Both the position numbers and the translations under genes were made by a program. Below the pieces are notes generated by a model, which saw only the letters and a list, made by a program, of their open reading frames with translations, searched no databases and was not told the DNA's origin. 36,195 nt of DNA from Arhodomonas aquaeolei DSM 8974 (GTDB taxonomy: Bacteria > Pseudomonadota > Gammaproteobacteria > Nitrococcales > Nitrococcaceae), in the NCBI RefSeq assembly GCF_000374645.1, contig NZ_KB894809.1, positions 1-36,195 on the forward strand, read 5' to 3'. Of the stretch, positions 1-8,600 are shown piece by piece. Position 1 is the stretch's first letter. Each line of letters begins with the position of its first letter.

Positions 1-305
1 AGTCGCTCGTCGCCTTCGCCGGGCTCGACCCCAGGCCCTACGAGTCAGGCACCAGCGTGCGTGCCCCGCGCCGGATCTCCAAATGCGGCGACGCCGCCCT
101 GCGCAAGGCGCTGTACTTCCCCACCCTGTGCGCGATGAAACACAACCCCGTGATCCGCGCCTATGTCGAGCGGCTCAAACAGCGTGGCGTAAGAGGCAAG
201 TCCCTCGTGTGCGCCGCCGCCAGAAAGCTCCTCCACCTCATCCACGGCGTGCTCAAGTCCGGCCAATCCTTCGATCCCAACATCCCCTTGCAAGCACAGG
301 GGTAA
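1..305 (+). CDS. IS110-family transposase, C-terminal fragment (5' end outside window)
   Basis: The open frame enters from the left edge (codons start at position 3) and ends at TAA 303-305. The visible ~100 residues match the C-terminal Transposase_20 (IS116/IS110/IS902) domain: FAGLDPRPYESG, then ISKCGDAALRKALYFPT, AMKHNPVIRAYVERL and a final KLLHLIHGVLKSG. This domain carries the conserved serine region of the DEDD/serine IS110 transposases, which move by a Holliday-junction-like mechanism and leave no obvious terminal inverted repeats. Whether the element is complete cannot be judged because its 5' part lies outside the window. About 28 bp after the stop the sequence enters a REP palindrome. 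The family assignment is firm. Confidence 0.85.
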   Translation, partial: SLVAFAGLDPRPYESGTSVRAPRRISKCGDAALRKALYFPTLCAMKHNPVIRAYVERLKQRGVRGKSLVCAAARKLLHLIHGVLKSGQSFDPNIPLQAQG

Positions 306-333
306 GACGGTATCTACGACACCCAGCAGGAAC

Positions 334-399
334 GTCGCACACGGCCTATGGCCGTGCCCGACCTACGCTCAGGTAGGTCGGCTGCTCCTGGCAGCCGAC
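334..399. repeat. Divergent pair of GTAG-REP palindromes (type B minus, type A plus)
   Basis: Type B lies at 334-366 on the minus strand: arms CACGGCC and GGCCGTG around a TAT loop, flanked by GTCGCA and a closing GACCTAC. Type A lies at 373-399 on the plus strand: GTAG followed by perfect 9-bp arms GTCGGCTGC and GCAGCCGAC with loop TCCTG. The two GTAG heads face each other across 6 bp, as in a BIME. The degraded hepT frame reads through both. Confidence 0.85.
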
Positions 400-804
400 A
401 TCTGGCCCTGATACGCATGAGCCATTCTTCCGGCACCTTGCACGACGTCGGGGAAATCGGGATTCCGGCTCTTGCAGGCGCACATCCAGTTCACCGGCCA
501 GGCGAGGCAAGTCCTTGCACGCGGCATTCCAGATGATTCGGTCATTCACCTTTGCGTAGCCGTGGATCAGGATGTTCCGGAGATCCACCGCTGCACGAAG
601 TTCCGGGATCTCTTCAGCCAGCTCCGGTGCAACCTTCTCCAGCTGACCCAAAGCCTCGCCGACAATCTCGAGTTGCCGTTCCACCGCTGAGCGTAACAAC
701 GGATTATTCAGATACTCAGCCTCGTCAGCCCCGTCGATGAAGGAAGCGACAGCTCGAGCGGCTTCACGCGCATCCCACAGTTAGGCCCTAGGATCACGCC
801 GCAT
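346..804 (-). pseudogene. hepT: HepT-like HEPN toxin (DUF86) with a nonsense codon near its start
   Basis: HepT is the HEPN-fold RNase toxin of MntA/HepT modules. An ATG at 804, overlapping the end of mntA by 11 nt, opens a frame reading MRRDPRA, then TAA (781-783), then LWDAREAARAVASFIDG and a full DUF86 body. That body includes the RX4HXY motif as RNILIHGY. Family members have a coding residue, usually Tyr, where the TAA sits, so this looks like a point nonsense mutation at codon 8. A shorter product could start at TTG 699, but it would lack the first helix. Recognisable homology stops near position 469. The frame then runs on through two REP palindromes (the peptide DVGCQEQPTY is translated REP) and stops in a REP loop at 346, so the native stop is also lost. 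I judge it a pseudogene unless the stop is a sequencing error. Confidence 0.7.
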
Positions 805-1108
805 GGACCTCTTCCCGGCTACGATCAATCTCGGCACGGACATAGGGGTTACGCGCGCCATCCGCAGGAAGCAGGTCGACAGGACGGTCCAGGATTTTCT
901 CCAGCTCAGCACGGAATGCCAGATATTCCTGCAGCGAGGAGGCGGCGGCGCTATCCGGCGCGAACTCCACCAGGAAGTCCACATCCGAGCGACGATCATC
1001 GAAATCCGCACCCCGCGCGGCCGAGCCAAACACCTCCAGGCGCCGCACACCGTAACGCTGACAAGCTGCGACGATATCCTTACGCCTGCGTTGGATCAGG
1101 GGGTGCAT
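794..1108 (-). CDS. mntA: MntA-type minimal nucleotidyltransferase antitoxin
   Basis: This is a 104-residue minimal nucleotidyltransferase. The active-site signature appears as FGSAARG followed by SDVDFLVEF, i.e. GS...DxD with a 12-residue spacing, and the C-terminal half carries RPVDLLPADG. In characterised MntA/HepT pairs the antitoxin AMPylates the Tyr of the HepT RX4HXY motif to block its RNase. Here mntA is upstream and overlaps the HepT ATG by 11 nt, the normal operon order. The ATG at 1106-1108 has only a weak upstream GGA. The antitoxin gene looks intact while its partner is broken, so the pair is probably inactive as a toxin system. It could persist as a relic or act on another HepT. 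Confidence 0.8.
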   Translation of the reverse strand: MHPLIQRRRKDIVAACQRYGVRRLEVFGSAARGADFDDRRSDVDFLVEFAPDSAAASSLQEYLAFRAELEKILDRPVDLLPADGARNPYVRAEIDRSREEVHAA

Positions 1109-1239
1109 GGCGTCAATCTATCCGGAGTCTGGTCTCTTTCGTGCAAGCCTATCAAACCCCAGGCAAAGGCCACCACTTGCCCGGGATCGGCTGGCGACAA
1201 TGCCACGGAGCTCGACGACCGCTGCGTATCAGCAGGAAC

Positions 1240-1458
1240 GCCGCACACGGCCTCCGGCCGTGCCCGACCTACACCCCAGGTAGGTCGGCTGCTCCCGGCA
1301 GCCGACAATCAATCATGGACACGCTTTAACCCGCCTCAAGTAGGTCGGCTGCTCCTGGCAGCCGACAGAGCGGGTAGGTCGTGCACCGCAGGTGTGCGAC
1401 ATCCCAGGCCTCCGAACCCGTAGCTCGGCGACTCCCGACAGGCCCCCGGCCCGACTAC
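1240..1458. repeat. REP palindrome cluster between mntA and manC
   Basis: Several GTAG-REPs fill the 346-bp gap. They are type B minus (1240-1272, loop TCC), type A plus (1280-1306, loop TCCCG), type A plus (1340-1366, loop TCCTG) and a shortened B plus (1374-1400), whose stem is CACC/GGTG instead of CACGGCC/GGCCGTG. A degraded GTAG-headed copy lies at about 1420-1458 and reaches the manC stop codon. The shortened B keeps base pairing through changes in both arms. No gene is seen in 1109-1454, and no poly-T tract follows any hairpin to suggest a classic terminator. Confidence 0.8.
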
Positions 1459-2873
1459 TCCCGCGCATAGGCATCCTCGAAGCGCACGATATCGTCCTCG
1501 CCGAGGTAACTCCCCGTCTGGACCTCGATGAGCTCCAGCGGAATCACACCCGGGTTCTCCAGCCGGTGCGCCGTGCCGAGCGGCACGTACGTCGACTGGT
1601 CCTCGGTCAACAGGAAGCTCTCCTCCCCCCGCCACACCCGGGCCGTGCCCTTCACCACGATCCAGTGCTCGGCCCGGTGATGGTGCATCTGCAGCGACAG
1701 CTGCTGCCCTGGATTCACCGTGATGCGCTTCACCTGGAAACGTTCCGCCGAGGCGATGCCCTCGTAGGCCCCCCATGGACGATTGACCCGACGGTGGACC
1801 GTGGCCTCGTCCCGGCCCTCCGCCTCCAGGCGCGCAACAATGCGCTTCACGTCCTGGACACGCTCGCGGTCGGCAACGAGCACCGCATCCGCCGTCTCCA
1901 CGATCACGGCATCCCGCAGCCCCACCGCAGCGACGAGCCGCCCTTCGGAACGGATATAGGAACCGTGGGTATCCTCGGCCACGACATCCCCGATCAGGAC
2001 GTTATCCGTCTCCTCACTCCGCTCACCCACGGCGTGGAGCGTGCCCCAGCTCCCCAGGTCGCTCCAGCCACAGTCCATGGGCACGACCGCGGCGTCCCGC
2101 GTGTGCTCCATCACCGCGTAGTCGATGCTCTCCGCCGGGCAGGCCGCGAACGCCGCCTCGTCCAGCCGGATGAAGTCCAGATCCTCCTGACGCCCGGCCC
2201 ACGCCGTCGTGACCGCCTCGAGGATATCCGGCCGGTACGCGGCAAGCTCGTCCAGATACCGCTGCGCGGCGAACAGGAAAATCCCGCTGTTCCAGTGATA
2301 CCCGCCCTCGGCAAGGTAACGCGCCGCCGTCTCCGCATCCGGCTTCTCGACGAACGCATCCACCGCCTGCACGCCGTCGGCGATGGCCGCACCGCTTCGG
2401 ATATAGCCATACCCGGTCTCGGGGGCATCGGGAATGATCCCGAACGTCACGAGATGACCCGAACGGGCTTGATCCATGCCGCGGGAGACCGCGTCGTGAA
2501 AGGCATCGACGTCCCGTACGAGATGATCGGAGGGTGCGACGAGCAGCACGGCCTCCGGATCCTGCTCGAGGGCCCACATCGCCGCCGCCGCGACCGCCGG
2601 AGCCGTATTCCGCGCCGCCGGCTCCAGCAGCATCGCGCCCGGCGCGACGCCCGCGGCCTGGAGCTGTTCGGCGACGAGGAAACGATAGTGCGCGTTGGCC
2701 ACCGTCACCGGTGGCTGAACCCCGGGCAACCCCGCGGCGCGGAGCACGGACGCCTGCAACAGGCTGTGCTCGCCCACCAGCGGCAGGAACTGCTTCGGAT
2801 GCTGGCTGCGGGAAAGGGGCCAGAGACGATTGCCGGAGCCGCCACAGAGGATAACCGGGCAAAGCACCACCAC
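1455..2873 (-). CDS. manC: Bifunctional mannose-1-phosphate guanylyltransferase / mannose-6-phosphate isomerase
   Basis: This cytosolic enzyme makes GDP-mannose from mannose-1-phosphate and GTP. Its second domain interconverts fructose-6-P and mannose-6-P. The 472-residue length is typical of ManC/AlgA/CpsB. The nucleotidyltransferase signature is at the N-terminus (GGSGNRLWPLSR, then PKQFL) with FVEKPD further in. The type II PMI cupin lies at the C-terminus with GQQLSLQMHHHRAEHW. Three consecutive GTG codons open the frame (2873, 2870, 2867). A G-rich stretch just upstream (AGGGGGG) would suit the second or third, so the start is uncertain by one or two codons. It is the last gene of the polysaccharide locus, separated from the upstream glycosyltransferase by 160 bp without clear signals. 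Its TAG stop lies in a GTAG motif of a degraded REP. GDP-mannose probably feeds the locus polysaccharide. Confidence 0.95.
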   Translation of the reverse strand: MVVLCPVILCGGSGNRLWPLSRSQHPKQFLPLVGEHSLLQASVLRAAGLPGVQPPVTVANAHYRFLVAEQLQAAGVAPGAMLLEPAARNTAPAVAAAAMWALEQDPEAVLLVAPSDHLVRDVDAFHDAVSRGMDQARSGHLVTFGIIPDAPETGYGYIRSGAAIADGVQAVDAFVEKPDAETAARYLAEGGYHWNSGIFLFAAQRYLDELAAYRPDILEAVTTAWAGRQEDLDFIRLDEAAFAACPAESIDYAVMEHTRDAAVVPMDCGWSDLGSWGTLHAVGERSEETDNVLIGDVVAEDTHGSYIRSEGRLVAAVGLRDAVIVETADAVLVADRERVQDVKRIVARLEAEGRDEATVHRRVNRPWGAYEGIASAERFQVKRITVNPGQQLSLQMHHHRAEHWIVVKGTARVWRGEESFLLTEDQSTYVPLGTAHRLENPGVIPLELIEVQTGSYLGEDDIVRFEDAYARE

Positions 2874-3033
2874 GCCCCCCCTACACGCTCCGCCTATATA
2901 GACCCCGGCAACCTATAATGGTCGCCCAGCCATTCGGCGCGGAAACCGAACAGTAAAGAGCAACAAGCTCGTCAAGCGACCGATCATCATCCTCATCCGC
3001 CGCAATCTAGCAATTTTGCACGCACCACCACTT

Positions 3034-4260
3034 TCAAATGCGATCAACAGCGGCATCCAGCGACCCGCGCATGCGTTGGGCCTGTCGAACACGCGCAAAG
3101 ACAGGGGCCGCCGCCAACCCGCCATCTCGAAACCCAATTCGACGATCTGGGGAATCTGCAAGGTCCTGAACCGCGGCAGCGAGGGCCTCCGGATCTTCGG
3201 GGGGCACGCAAACACCGACGCCATACTCCCTTACCAATCCGGTGGCCTCACCTTCCGGCAACGCCATGACCACCGGTGTGCCCATCGCCATACATTCAAA
3301 GAGCTTGGAAGGTATCACGCTCTCAAACACCGGGGAGTCACGTAGCGGGATCACTGCCGTATCGCAGAGCGCGCTGATGGCCGGCACGCGCTCCTTGGCC
3401 TGGCGAGGGAGCGAGCGCACGTTCGTCAGCTGTTTATCTCGAATCAGTCCGTCGACCTGCCCCTTCGCAGCGCCAGACCCGACGAACAGAAACGCAATAT
3501 CGTCCCGATTACGCAGCAGCTCTGCAGCATCAATCACTTTCTCCAACGCATGGGCCATACCATGAGTCCCGACATAGCCGACGACGAACTTGCCCTCCAG
3601 GTCGAGCTCCTGCGCCAGAGACTGGTCTGGTTCCGCCGACTGAAAGCGCTCCAGGTCGACACCATTGCGGACGACATCGATCTTGCCTTCGGGAACGCCG
3701 CGGCGAATCAGATCCTTCCGGAACGATTCCGTCACCGCCACTATCCGTCGTGCCCTGCCATACAGGAATAGTTCCAACCGCTCCAGGACACGAACAGCGC
3801 GGCTTTGGTCCAAAGCCCCCACGGCCACAATCGACGCCGGCCATAAGTCACGTAGCTCGAATACAAAGGGCCGGCGTCGGAGCACGGATACCAGCCAGCC
3901 ACCGACCGCGGCAAAGAACTGTGGCGACGTCGCCACCACCACATCCGGACGTTTTTGAAAGACAGCGGCAGCCGCTCCCGCCAGCATGAACGAGACGTAA
4001 TCCAGCGTGCGCTTGACGAACCCCTCATTCGCGGTAATGAACGTCTTCACCCGCACTACGCGGATACCGTCCACGTTCTCTACCGAGTACCAGCGGTTTC
4101 GGTATCCGGGAAAGACCTTTCCTTCCGGAAAGTTCGGTGCGCAGGTGATCACCGTTACCTCATCACCGGCCCGCACCCATTCGACCGCGTGCTCGTACAG
4201 TCGTGTGGCCGGCGCGTTGGTCTCTGGGGGAAAGTTATCGGAAAGAAAGAGAATTCTCAT
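3034..4260 (-). CDS. GT4-family glycosyltransferase, WbuB type
   Basis: This is a GT-B fold sugar transferase acting at the inner membrane face. The N-terminal acceptor domain has SDNFPPETNAPATRLYEHA, and FELRDLWPASIVAVG is typical of WbuB-like enzymes. The C-terminal donor domain shows VVGYVGTHGMAHALE and SKLFECMAMGTPVV, with the nucleotide-sugar glutamate region around PSKLFE. WbuB relatives transfer deoxy-amino sugars such as L-FucNAc; the substrate here is unknown. I chose ATG 4260 over an upstream TTG at 4284 because the protein then starts with the canonical MRILFLSDNF, and it follows the heparinase stop by 17 nt. The C-terminal helix (VFARVRQAQRM) aligns with the family in this frame. 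Downstream lies manC. Confidence 0.9.
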   Translation of the reverse strand: MRILFLSDNFPPETNAPATRLYEHAVEWVRAGDEVTVITCAPNFPEGKVFPGYRNRWYSVENVDGIRVVRVKTFITANEGFVKRTLDYVSFMLAGAAAAVFQKRPDVVVATSPQFFAAVGGWLVSVLRRRPFVFELRDLWPASIVAVGALDQSRAVRVLERLELFLYGRARRIVAVTESFRKDLIRRGVPEGKIDVVRNGVDLERFQSAEPDQSLAQELDLEGKFVVGYVGTHGMAHALEKVIDAAELLRNRDDIAFLFVGSGAAKGQVDGLIRDKQLTNVRSLPRQAKERVPAISALCDTAVIPLRDSPVFESVIPSKLFECMAMGTPVVMALPEGEATGLVREYGVGVCVPPEDPEALAAAVQDLADSPDRRIGFRDGGLAAAPVFARVRQAQRMRGSLDAAVDRI

Positions 4261-4277
4261 TAAGGCACAATGCCCTT

Positions 4278-5900
4278 CTACCAATACAGATGGCTTTCAC
4301 AGTGCGGCCCGTGGAATTCGACAACCAGACACTGCGTCGGTGTGGCAGCCCCGAATTCCGGATGATATGTGGCCGGTTCAACGCGCAACGTCCCCCCGTC
4401 CACCGCAAGCACCACCTCACGCCCCGCAGAAGTGCAAAACCGCGCTTTCCGCTCCCCCGTTGCGATCAACGTGGTCGTAGGATGAAGGTGAAAACGCGCG
4501 CACGCCACGTCAAAGGCACCGGTCAACTCATCCTGCACGGAAAGACCTGACCCGTTGAGTTGCCAGGCGCGGCGGTGCAGCAACGCGCGGGAGAGGCGAC
4601 GGTACCCGTCATGGCTACCTGCGAGCCAGACTTCCTCTCCATTCACACCGTACTCGACATCCAACGGACGCGCGCGCCGCGCCACCCGGAAACCGCTCCA
4701 GACTTCACTAGAATCCAACCCGTTCACGACCACCGTGTTGTGCGCCGCCGTGCCACGCTGACGCAAACGCTCGGCGCTGGTACCGTACTCCGAGGTTCCG
4801 GAGTTCACGAATACGCGCTGGCCATCGAGAGAGAGCTCGAAACTCAGGGTGTCGGCATGGGCGTGGCCAGGTAAATAGTCGGGGCCGATGGGTGCCACAT
4901 CGGCGATGCAGACCGCCGGACCGCTGGCTAGTCGGAAATAACCGGTGTCCGGCAGAGATACCACGAGCCCCTTCATCTCATCGCCGTAGAGACCTAACCG
5001 GACGGCATAGTCGCGCACAGCACCCGGCGTAGGAGCGATACCGACTGCCGCGTCATTAAAAAAAGCGATCTCCCCGTCTGGATGCTGCATCCCGGATAGG
5101 GCACCCAACATTCTCCCTGCAACCTCTCGCCACGCTGGCGGCGGCTCCACACCATAGGCGTAGTGCACATTGAGCAGATCCAGCAGATCCTCGAAGATAA
5201 TGACGTGGTACATGGGGCTGCGCTCGAAATGCCCCCCATCGGGCAGAATCTGTTCCGTAACCTCCCGATCCAGGATCCGTCGCCCAAGGTGTAGCCAACG
5301 TTCCGGCTCGTCACCCTCAAAGAACAATCCCGCGAACACCAGGGCCTTTGCGTTAGCAAAGAGGTGATTGCCTAGAAGGTGATACTCGAGGTGTCGCTCG
5401 AGCCATCGGGCCTGCACAGCCAGACTCTGCCGCCATGCAGCCTCCAGTTGCGCGCCGCCGAGGGCCCACTTCACCCAGTTCACGATGCGCAGCGAACACG
5501 GGTACGGCTCCCAACCGTTACCCGTGCCGGGAGGGTTCTCCCTTACCCATTGCTCCAGCAGCGCTCGGTGCCAATGCTCCCGATCGCCGGCATCCCGACT
5601 ATTCAGATCATCAAAGTAATGGAGGTTATACAGCCAGAGTTTTGCCTGGTTCGGATCGTTCCAATCCACCGGATCGGTCACCGTTCCGGCCTGATTGAGG
5701 AACCGAAACATGCCCGGGCCAAGCATGGTTGCCTCCCGGGCCACCGGCATTTCCCAATTTCCTTGCCGCAGACGAACGGCAGGCGCCGGCCGGGTGTCCG
5801 GCGTAGCACGATAGAACCGATACCAAAGCCGCCATACCACTTGTTCCCAGCGGAGATGGCGCGCGGTTCGGAACCACCGTGCGAGCGCACGAAAGCGCAT
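4278..5900 (-). CDS. Heparinase II/III family polysaccharide lyase-like protein
   Basis: This 540-residue protein has the two-domain layout of the family. An N-terminal alpha/alpha toroid (Hepar_II_III_N; WRLWYRFYRA, LWLYNLHYFDDL, NGWEPYPCSLRIVNWVKWA) precedes a C-terminal beta-sandwich with GHAHADTLSFEL and RGTAAHNTVVVNG. Members cleave uronic-acid-containing polysaccharides by beta-elimination. Within EPS loci they are usual companions of wecB/wecC and bi-domain oxidoreductases, and may trim or edit the polymer. No signal peptide is evident in the first 30 residues, so secretion is not obvious from sequence. The ATG at 5900 overlaps by one base the stop of a small candidate ORF (TGATG). True lyase activity is inferred from family only. 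Confidence 0.9.
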   Translation of the reverse strand: MRFRALARWFRTARHLRWEQVVWRLWYRFYRATPDTRPAPAVRLRQGNWEMPVAREATMLGPGMFRFLNQAGTVTDPVDWNDPNQAKLWLYNLHYFDDLNSRDAGDREHWHRALLEQWVRENPPGTGNGWEPYPCSLRIVNWVKWALGGAQLEAAWRQSLAVQARWLERHLEYHLLGNHLFANAKALVFAGLFFEGDEPERWLHLGRRILDREVTEQILPDGGHFERSPMYHVIIFEDLLDLLNVHYAYGVEPPPAWREVAGRMLGALSGMQHPDGEIAFFNDAAVGIAPTPGAVRDYAVRLGLYGDEMKGLVVSLPDTGYFRLASGPAVCIADVAPIGPDYLPGHAHADTLSFELSLDGQRVFVNSGTSEYGTSAERLRQRGTAAHNTVVVNGLDSSEVWSGFRVARRARPLDVEYGVNGEEVWLAGSHDGYRRLSRALLHRRAWQLNGSGLSVQDELTGAFDVACARFHLHPTTTLIATGERKARFCTSAGREVVLAVDGGTLRVEPATYHPEFGAATPTQCLVVEFHGPHCESHLYW

Positions 5901-6109
5901 CAGACGAGACCATCACGCGACACAGGGGCGCATGCACCCGAAGAAATGGCCTCTGTCGCCCGCCTTCTCAAAATCGTCATGAAATTAGAAATCCTGATCG
6001 ATTGGTGGACTGCTGTTAGAAAACCGATAGCAATCCCCGCTCGGCCCAACAGCATCGCGGGGCGGAGCAACATCTGGCCAAGGGACTCGAAAGCCGAGTC
6101 CCACATCAT
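5900..6109 (-). CDS. Candidate small ORF (69 aa) between wecC and the heparinase gene
   Basis: I do not recognise this protein. It begins with two adjacent ATGs (6109, 6106) directly after a strong AAGGAG. It contains a short hydrophobic stretch (MLLRPAMLLGRAGIAIGFL) and ends in a TGA that overlaps the heparinase ATG (TGATG), which would allow translational coupling. Against it: the Shine-Dalgarno spacing is only 0-3 nt, an 8-bp hairpin lies within its first codons, and no family is apparent. It may instead be a 241-bp intercistronic leader. Confidence 0.3.
   Translation of the reverse strand: MMWDSAFESLGQMLLRPAMLLGRAGIAIGFLTAVHQSIRISNFMTILRRRATEAISSGACAPVSRDGLV
6082..6102 (-). other. Intercistronic hairpin downstream of wecC
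   Basis: A perfect 8-bp inverted repeat, GGGACTCG (6082-6089) and CGAGTCCC (6095-6102), surrounds a 5-nt loop about 40 nt after the wecC stop. No T tract follows on the minus strand, so an RNA processing or stability hairpin fits better than an intrinsic terminator. Confidence 0.5.
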
Positions 6110-6141
6110 CCTCCTTGACAAGGGTACGCGCGTGAAATCTC

Positions 6142-7383
6142 TTATGGGAGCAAGCGCAGCAAACCGCAAGCATCGACCACCATCTTGCGCTGGAGCTGGC
6201 TGGCGGGGATGTTGCGGAAAGGTCGGTGAGGCACGAGGGGGACGACGAGGTCGGCCTGTTCCATTGCTTCGGTGAGGCCTACCAGACGGATATCATGGCG
6301 GGCGAGTGTCTCGGGGAGTTCTTGAATGTGCGGCTCCACCGCCAGGATCTCCCCCGCGCCCTGGCGCGCGAGGGTTTCGGTGATCCTTAGGGCAGGGCTC
6401 TCACGTAGATCGTCCACATCCGCCTTGTACGCCAGCCCCAGGCAAGCGATCACCGGTTCCCGCAGACGGCGGGCCTGGGCAGCAACCTGTGCTACCACCT
6501 GGTCGGGCTTGTCGTCATTCACGGCCCTGGCCGTTCGGATCAGCCGGCTCTGCTCCGGTGCGGACGCGACAACGAACCACGGATCCACCGCGATACAATG
6601 ACCTCCCACGCCAGGACCGGGCTGAAGGACGTTGACCCGCGGGTGTCGATTGGCCAGCTCGATGAGCCGCCAGACATCGATATCCAGGCGCTCGCAGATA
6701 ACCGAAAGTTCGTTGGCCAAAGCGATGTTCACATCGCGGAACGTATTCTCGGTAAGCTTGGCCATCTCCGCCGTCCGGGCCGTGGTGGTCAGGACCTCAC
6801 CGGAGACGAACTCACGATAAAAGGCTGCCGCCGCCTCGGTGGCGGCATCGTTCAGTCCGCCCACCACCCGATCATTATCGACGAGTTCCTTGATGATCTG
6901 ACCCGGCAGCACGCGCTCCGGGCAATGGGCCACATGCACTGCCCCGCCACCAAGCTCCGGGCGTTCCTCCGCAATCCAGTGCGCCACGCGCTCGGTAGTG
7001 CCTACTGGGCTGGTGGATTCCAGGATGACCAGGTTCTCGGGCGCCAAGACCCGAGCCATGGCCCGACTCGCCGCCTCAACGAACCCCAGGTCCGGCTCCC
7101 GGTCTTCGGTGAACGGCGTGGGCACCGCCAGGATAAACACGTCGGCGGGCTCCGGCTCCGTGCCGGCGCGCAGCTGGCCACTCTGCACCGCGGACCGCAC
7201 CAGTACGTCGAGATCCGGCTCTACGATATGGATGGCACCTTGGTTGATGGTATCCACCACCTCGGGATTGACGTCCACGCCATGCACACTGAACCCTCGC
7301 GTAGCGAGCAGGCTGGCGGTAGGCAGGCCGATGTAGCCCAGCCCCAGGACGGTAACGCGGGGCCGCTCCTTAGAATTCCTCAA
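6142..7383 (-). CDS. wecC: UDP-N-acetyl-D-mannosaminuronic acid dehydrogenase
   Basis: This enzyme oxidises UDP-ManNAc to UDP-ManNAcA with two NAD+, in the cytosol. The 413-residue protein shows the Rossmann start [14 protein letters not shown] (residues 10-23), the [17 protein letters not shown] segment with the catalytic Lys (about 209) and the nucleophilic Cys263 in [13 protein letters not shown]. All three UDP-Glc/GDP-Man dehydrogenase domains are present. It overlaps wecB by 4 nt, so the two are translationally coupled and form the complete UDP-GlcNAc to UDP-ManNAcA branch. A related UDP-HexNAc dehydrogenase specificity (WbpA/TviB type) is possible, but the wecB partnership favours WecC. 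Confidence 0.93.
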   Translation of the reverse strand: MRNSKERPRVTVLGLGYIGLPTASLLATRGFSVHGVDVNPEVVDTINQGAIHIVEPDLDVLVRSAVQSGQLRAGTEPEPADVFILAVPTPFTEDREPDLGFVEAASRAMARVLAPENLVILESTSPVGTTERVAHWIAEERPELGGGAVHVAHCPERVLPGQIIKELVDNDRVVGGLNDAATEAAAAFYREFVSGEVLTTTARTAEMAKLTENTFRDVNIALANELSVICERLDIDVWRLIELANRHPRVNVLQPGPGVGGHCIAVDPWFVVASAPEQSRLIRTARAVNDDKPDQVVAQVAAQARRLREPVIACLGLAYKADVDDLRESPALRITETLARQGAGEILAVEPHIQELPETLARHDIRLVGLTEAMEQADLVVPLVPHRPFRNIPASQLQRKMVVDACGLLRLLP

Positions 7384-8519
7384 GTCGTTGTCTCCCTGTT
7401 TGCAGCGACTAACGCCTCAACGATGCGCGTGGCGGCCTTGCCATCCCCATAGGGATTATGAGCACGGGCCATTGCAGCGTAGGCATCACCGTCGTCGAGC
7501 AGCCGCTCGGCCTCGGCGACGACGCGCGCCGGATCCGTCCCCACCAGATGAACCGTACCGGCCTCCACCGCCTCAGGGCGCTCCGTAGTCTCCCGCGTGA
7601 CCAATACTGGCTTGCCCAGCGACGGTGCCTCCTCCTGGATGCCACCGGAATCGGTGATGATGAGCTCGGATTGGTCGAGCAGCCAGACGAAGGGAAGATA
7701 GTCCATAGGGGTCAGCAACCGTACGGCGGGATGGTTACCGAGGTGCTCGTAGACCGGCCCCTGAACATTGGGATTCAGGTGAACCGGGTAGACAATCTGA
7801 ACGTCCCCCCGGTCGGCGAGCTGGCGCAAGGCCGTGCAGAGGTTCCGGAACCCATCACCGAAGCTCTCCCGGCGATGCCCCGTCACGACAATCAACCGCT
7901 TGCCCGCATCCAGCGCACCGACGGCCTCACGGCACCGCGCCTGCAGTGTCTCATCACCATGCAGCCGGTCCACCACGCCCAGCAGCGCATCCACCACCGT
8001 ATTCCCGGTAACCGTCACAGATTCCGGTCTAACGTTCTCCCGCAGAAGGTTCTCCCGCGCCCGCGCCGTCGGCGCGAAGTGCCGGTTGGCCAGCGCACCG
8101 GCCAACCGGCGGTTCATCTCCTCCGGCCACGGGGCATAGCGGTTACCGGTGCGAAGGCCCGCCTCCACGTGCCCCACCGGGATTCGGCGGTAGTACGCGG
8201 CCAGCGCAGCAGCAAACGTGGTCGTGGTATCGCCGTGGACCAGCATCCAGTCTGGACGATATTCGTCGAGCACCGGTCCCATGCCTTCCAGCACCGCGTT
8301 AGTGACGCCAGTGAGGTCCTGCCCCGGGCGCATCACAGCCAGATCAAAGGCGGGCTCGATATCAAACAGCGCAAGGACCTGCTCCAGCATCTCCCGATGC
8401 TGCCCGGTCACGCACACGCGCGAGTCCACCCCGTCCGCGCCGTCAAGCGCCCGCACGACCGGCGCCATCTTGATCGCCTCCGGCCGCGTGCCGAAGACCG
8501 TCAGTACCTGTAAAGCCAA
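7380..8519 (-). CDS. wecB: Non-hydrolysing UDP-N-acetylglucosamine 2-epimerase
   Basis: It converts UDP-GlcNAc to UDP-ManNAc. Family hallmarks are [18 protein letters not shown] at the N-terminus, [37 protein letters not shown] and [19 protein letters not shown]. The frame is open back to a GTG at 8546, which has no Shine-Dalgarno. The TTG at 8519 follows AGGGAG by about 11 nt and gives the family-like [14 protein letters not shown], so I prefer it, with modest confidence in the exact start. It overlaps wecC by 4 nt. A 54-81 bp gap separates it from the methyltransferase gene upstream. Confidence 0.93.
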   Translation of the reverse strand: MALQVLTVFGTRPEAIKMAPVVRALDGADGVDSRVCVTGQHREMLEQVLALFDIEPAFDLAVMRPGQDLTGVTNAVLEGMGPVLDEYRPDWMLVHGDTTTTFAAALAAYYRRIPVGHVEAGLRTGNRYAPWPEEMNRRLAGALANRHFAPTARARENLLRENVRPESVTVTGNTVVDALLGVVDRLHGDETLQARCREAVGALDAGKRLIVVTGHRRESFGDGFRNLCTALRQLADRGDVQIVYPVHLNPNVQGPVYEHLGNHPAVRLLTPMDYLPFVWLLDQSELIITDSGGIQEEAPSLGKPVLVTRETTERPEAVEAGTVHLVGTDPARVVAEAERLLDDGDAYAAMARAHNPYGDGKAATRIVEALVAANRETTT

Positions 8520-8600
8520 ACCGGTGACTGCTCCCTGTGATTTCACGTTTTATGTATGTATAGCGTACCCGACGGTTTCATCACTCCGGGTAAAGCTCCC

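Noticed and set aside
334-399. REP hairpins as intrinsic terminators
   Set aside because: None of the hairpins is followed by a T tract on the relevant strand, and they also occur between divergently transcribed genes. A modest effect on transcript ends is still possible.
1392-2918. Plus-strand open frame of 508 codons opposite manC
   Set aside because: It is the antisense shadow of manC, whose domains and motifs are complete; the plus-strand translation is unlike any known protein.
3034-3170. Possible frameshift at the C-terminus of the WbuB-type glycosyltransferase
   Set aside because: An alternative frame looked briefly plausible (FDR...MPLL), but the annotated frame's VFARVRQAQRM and SLDAAV align with the usual C-terminal helix, so the gene is intact.
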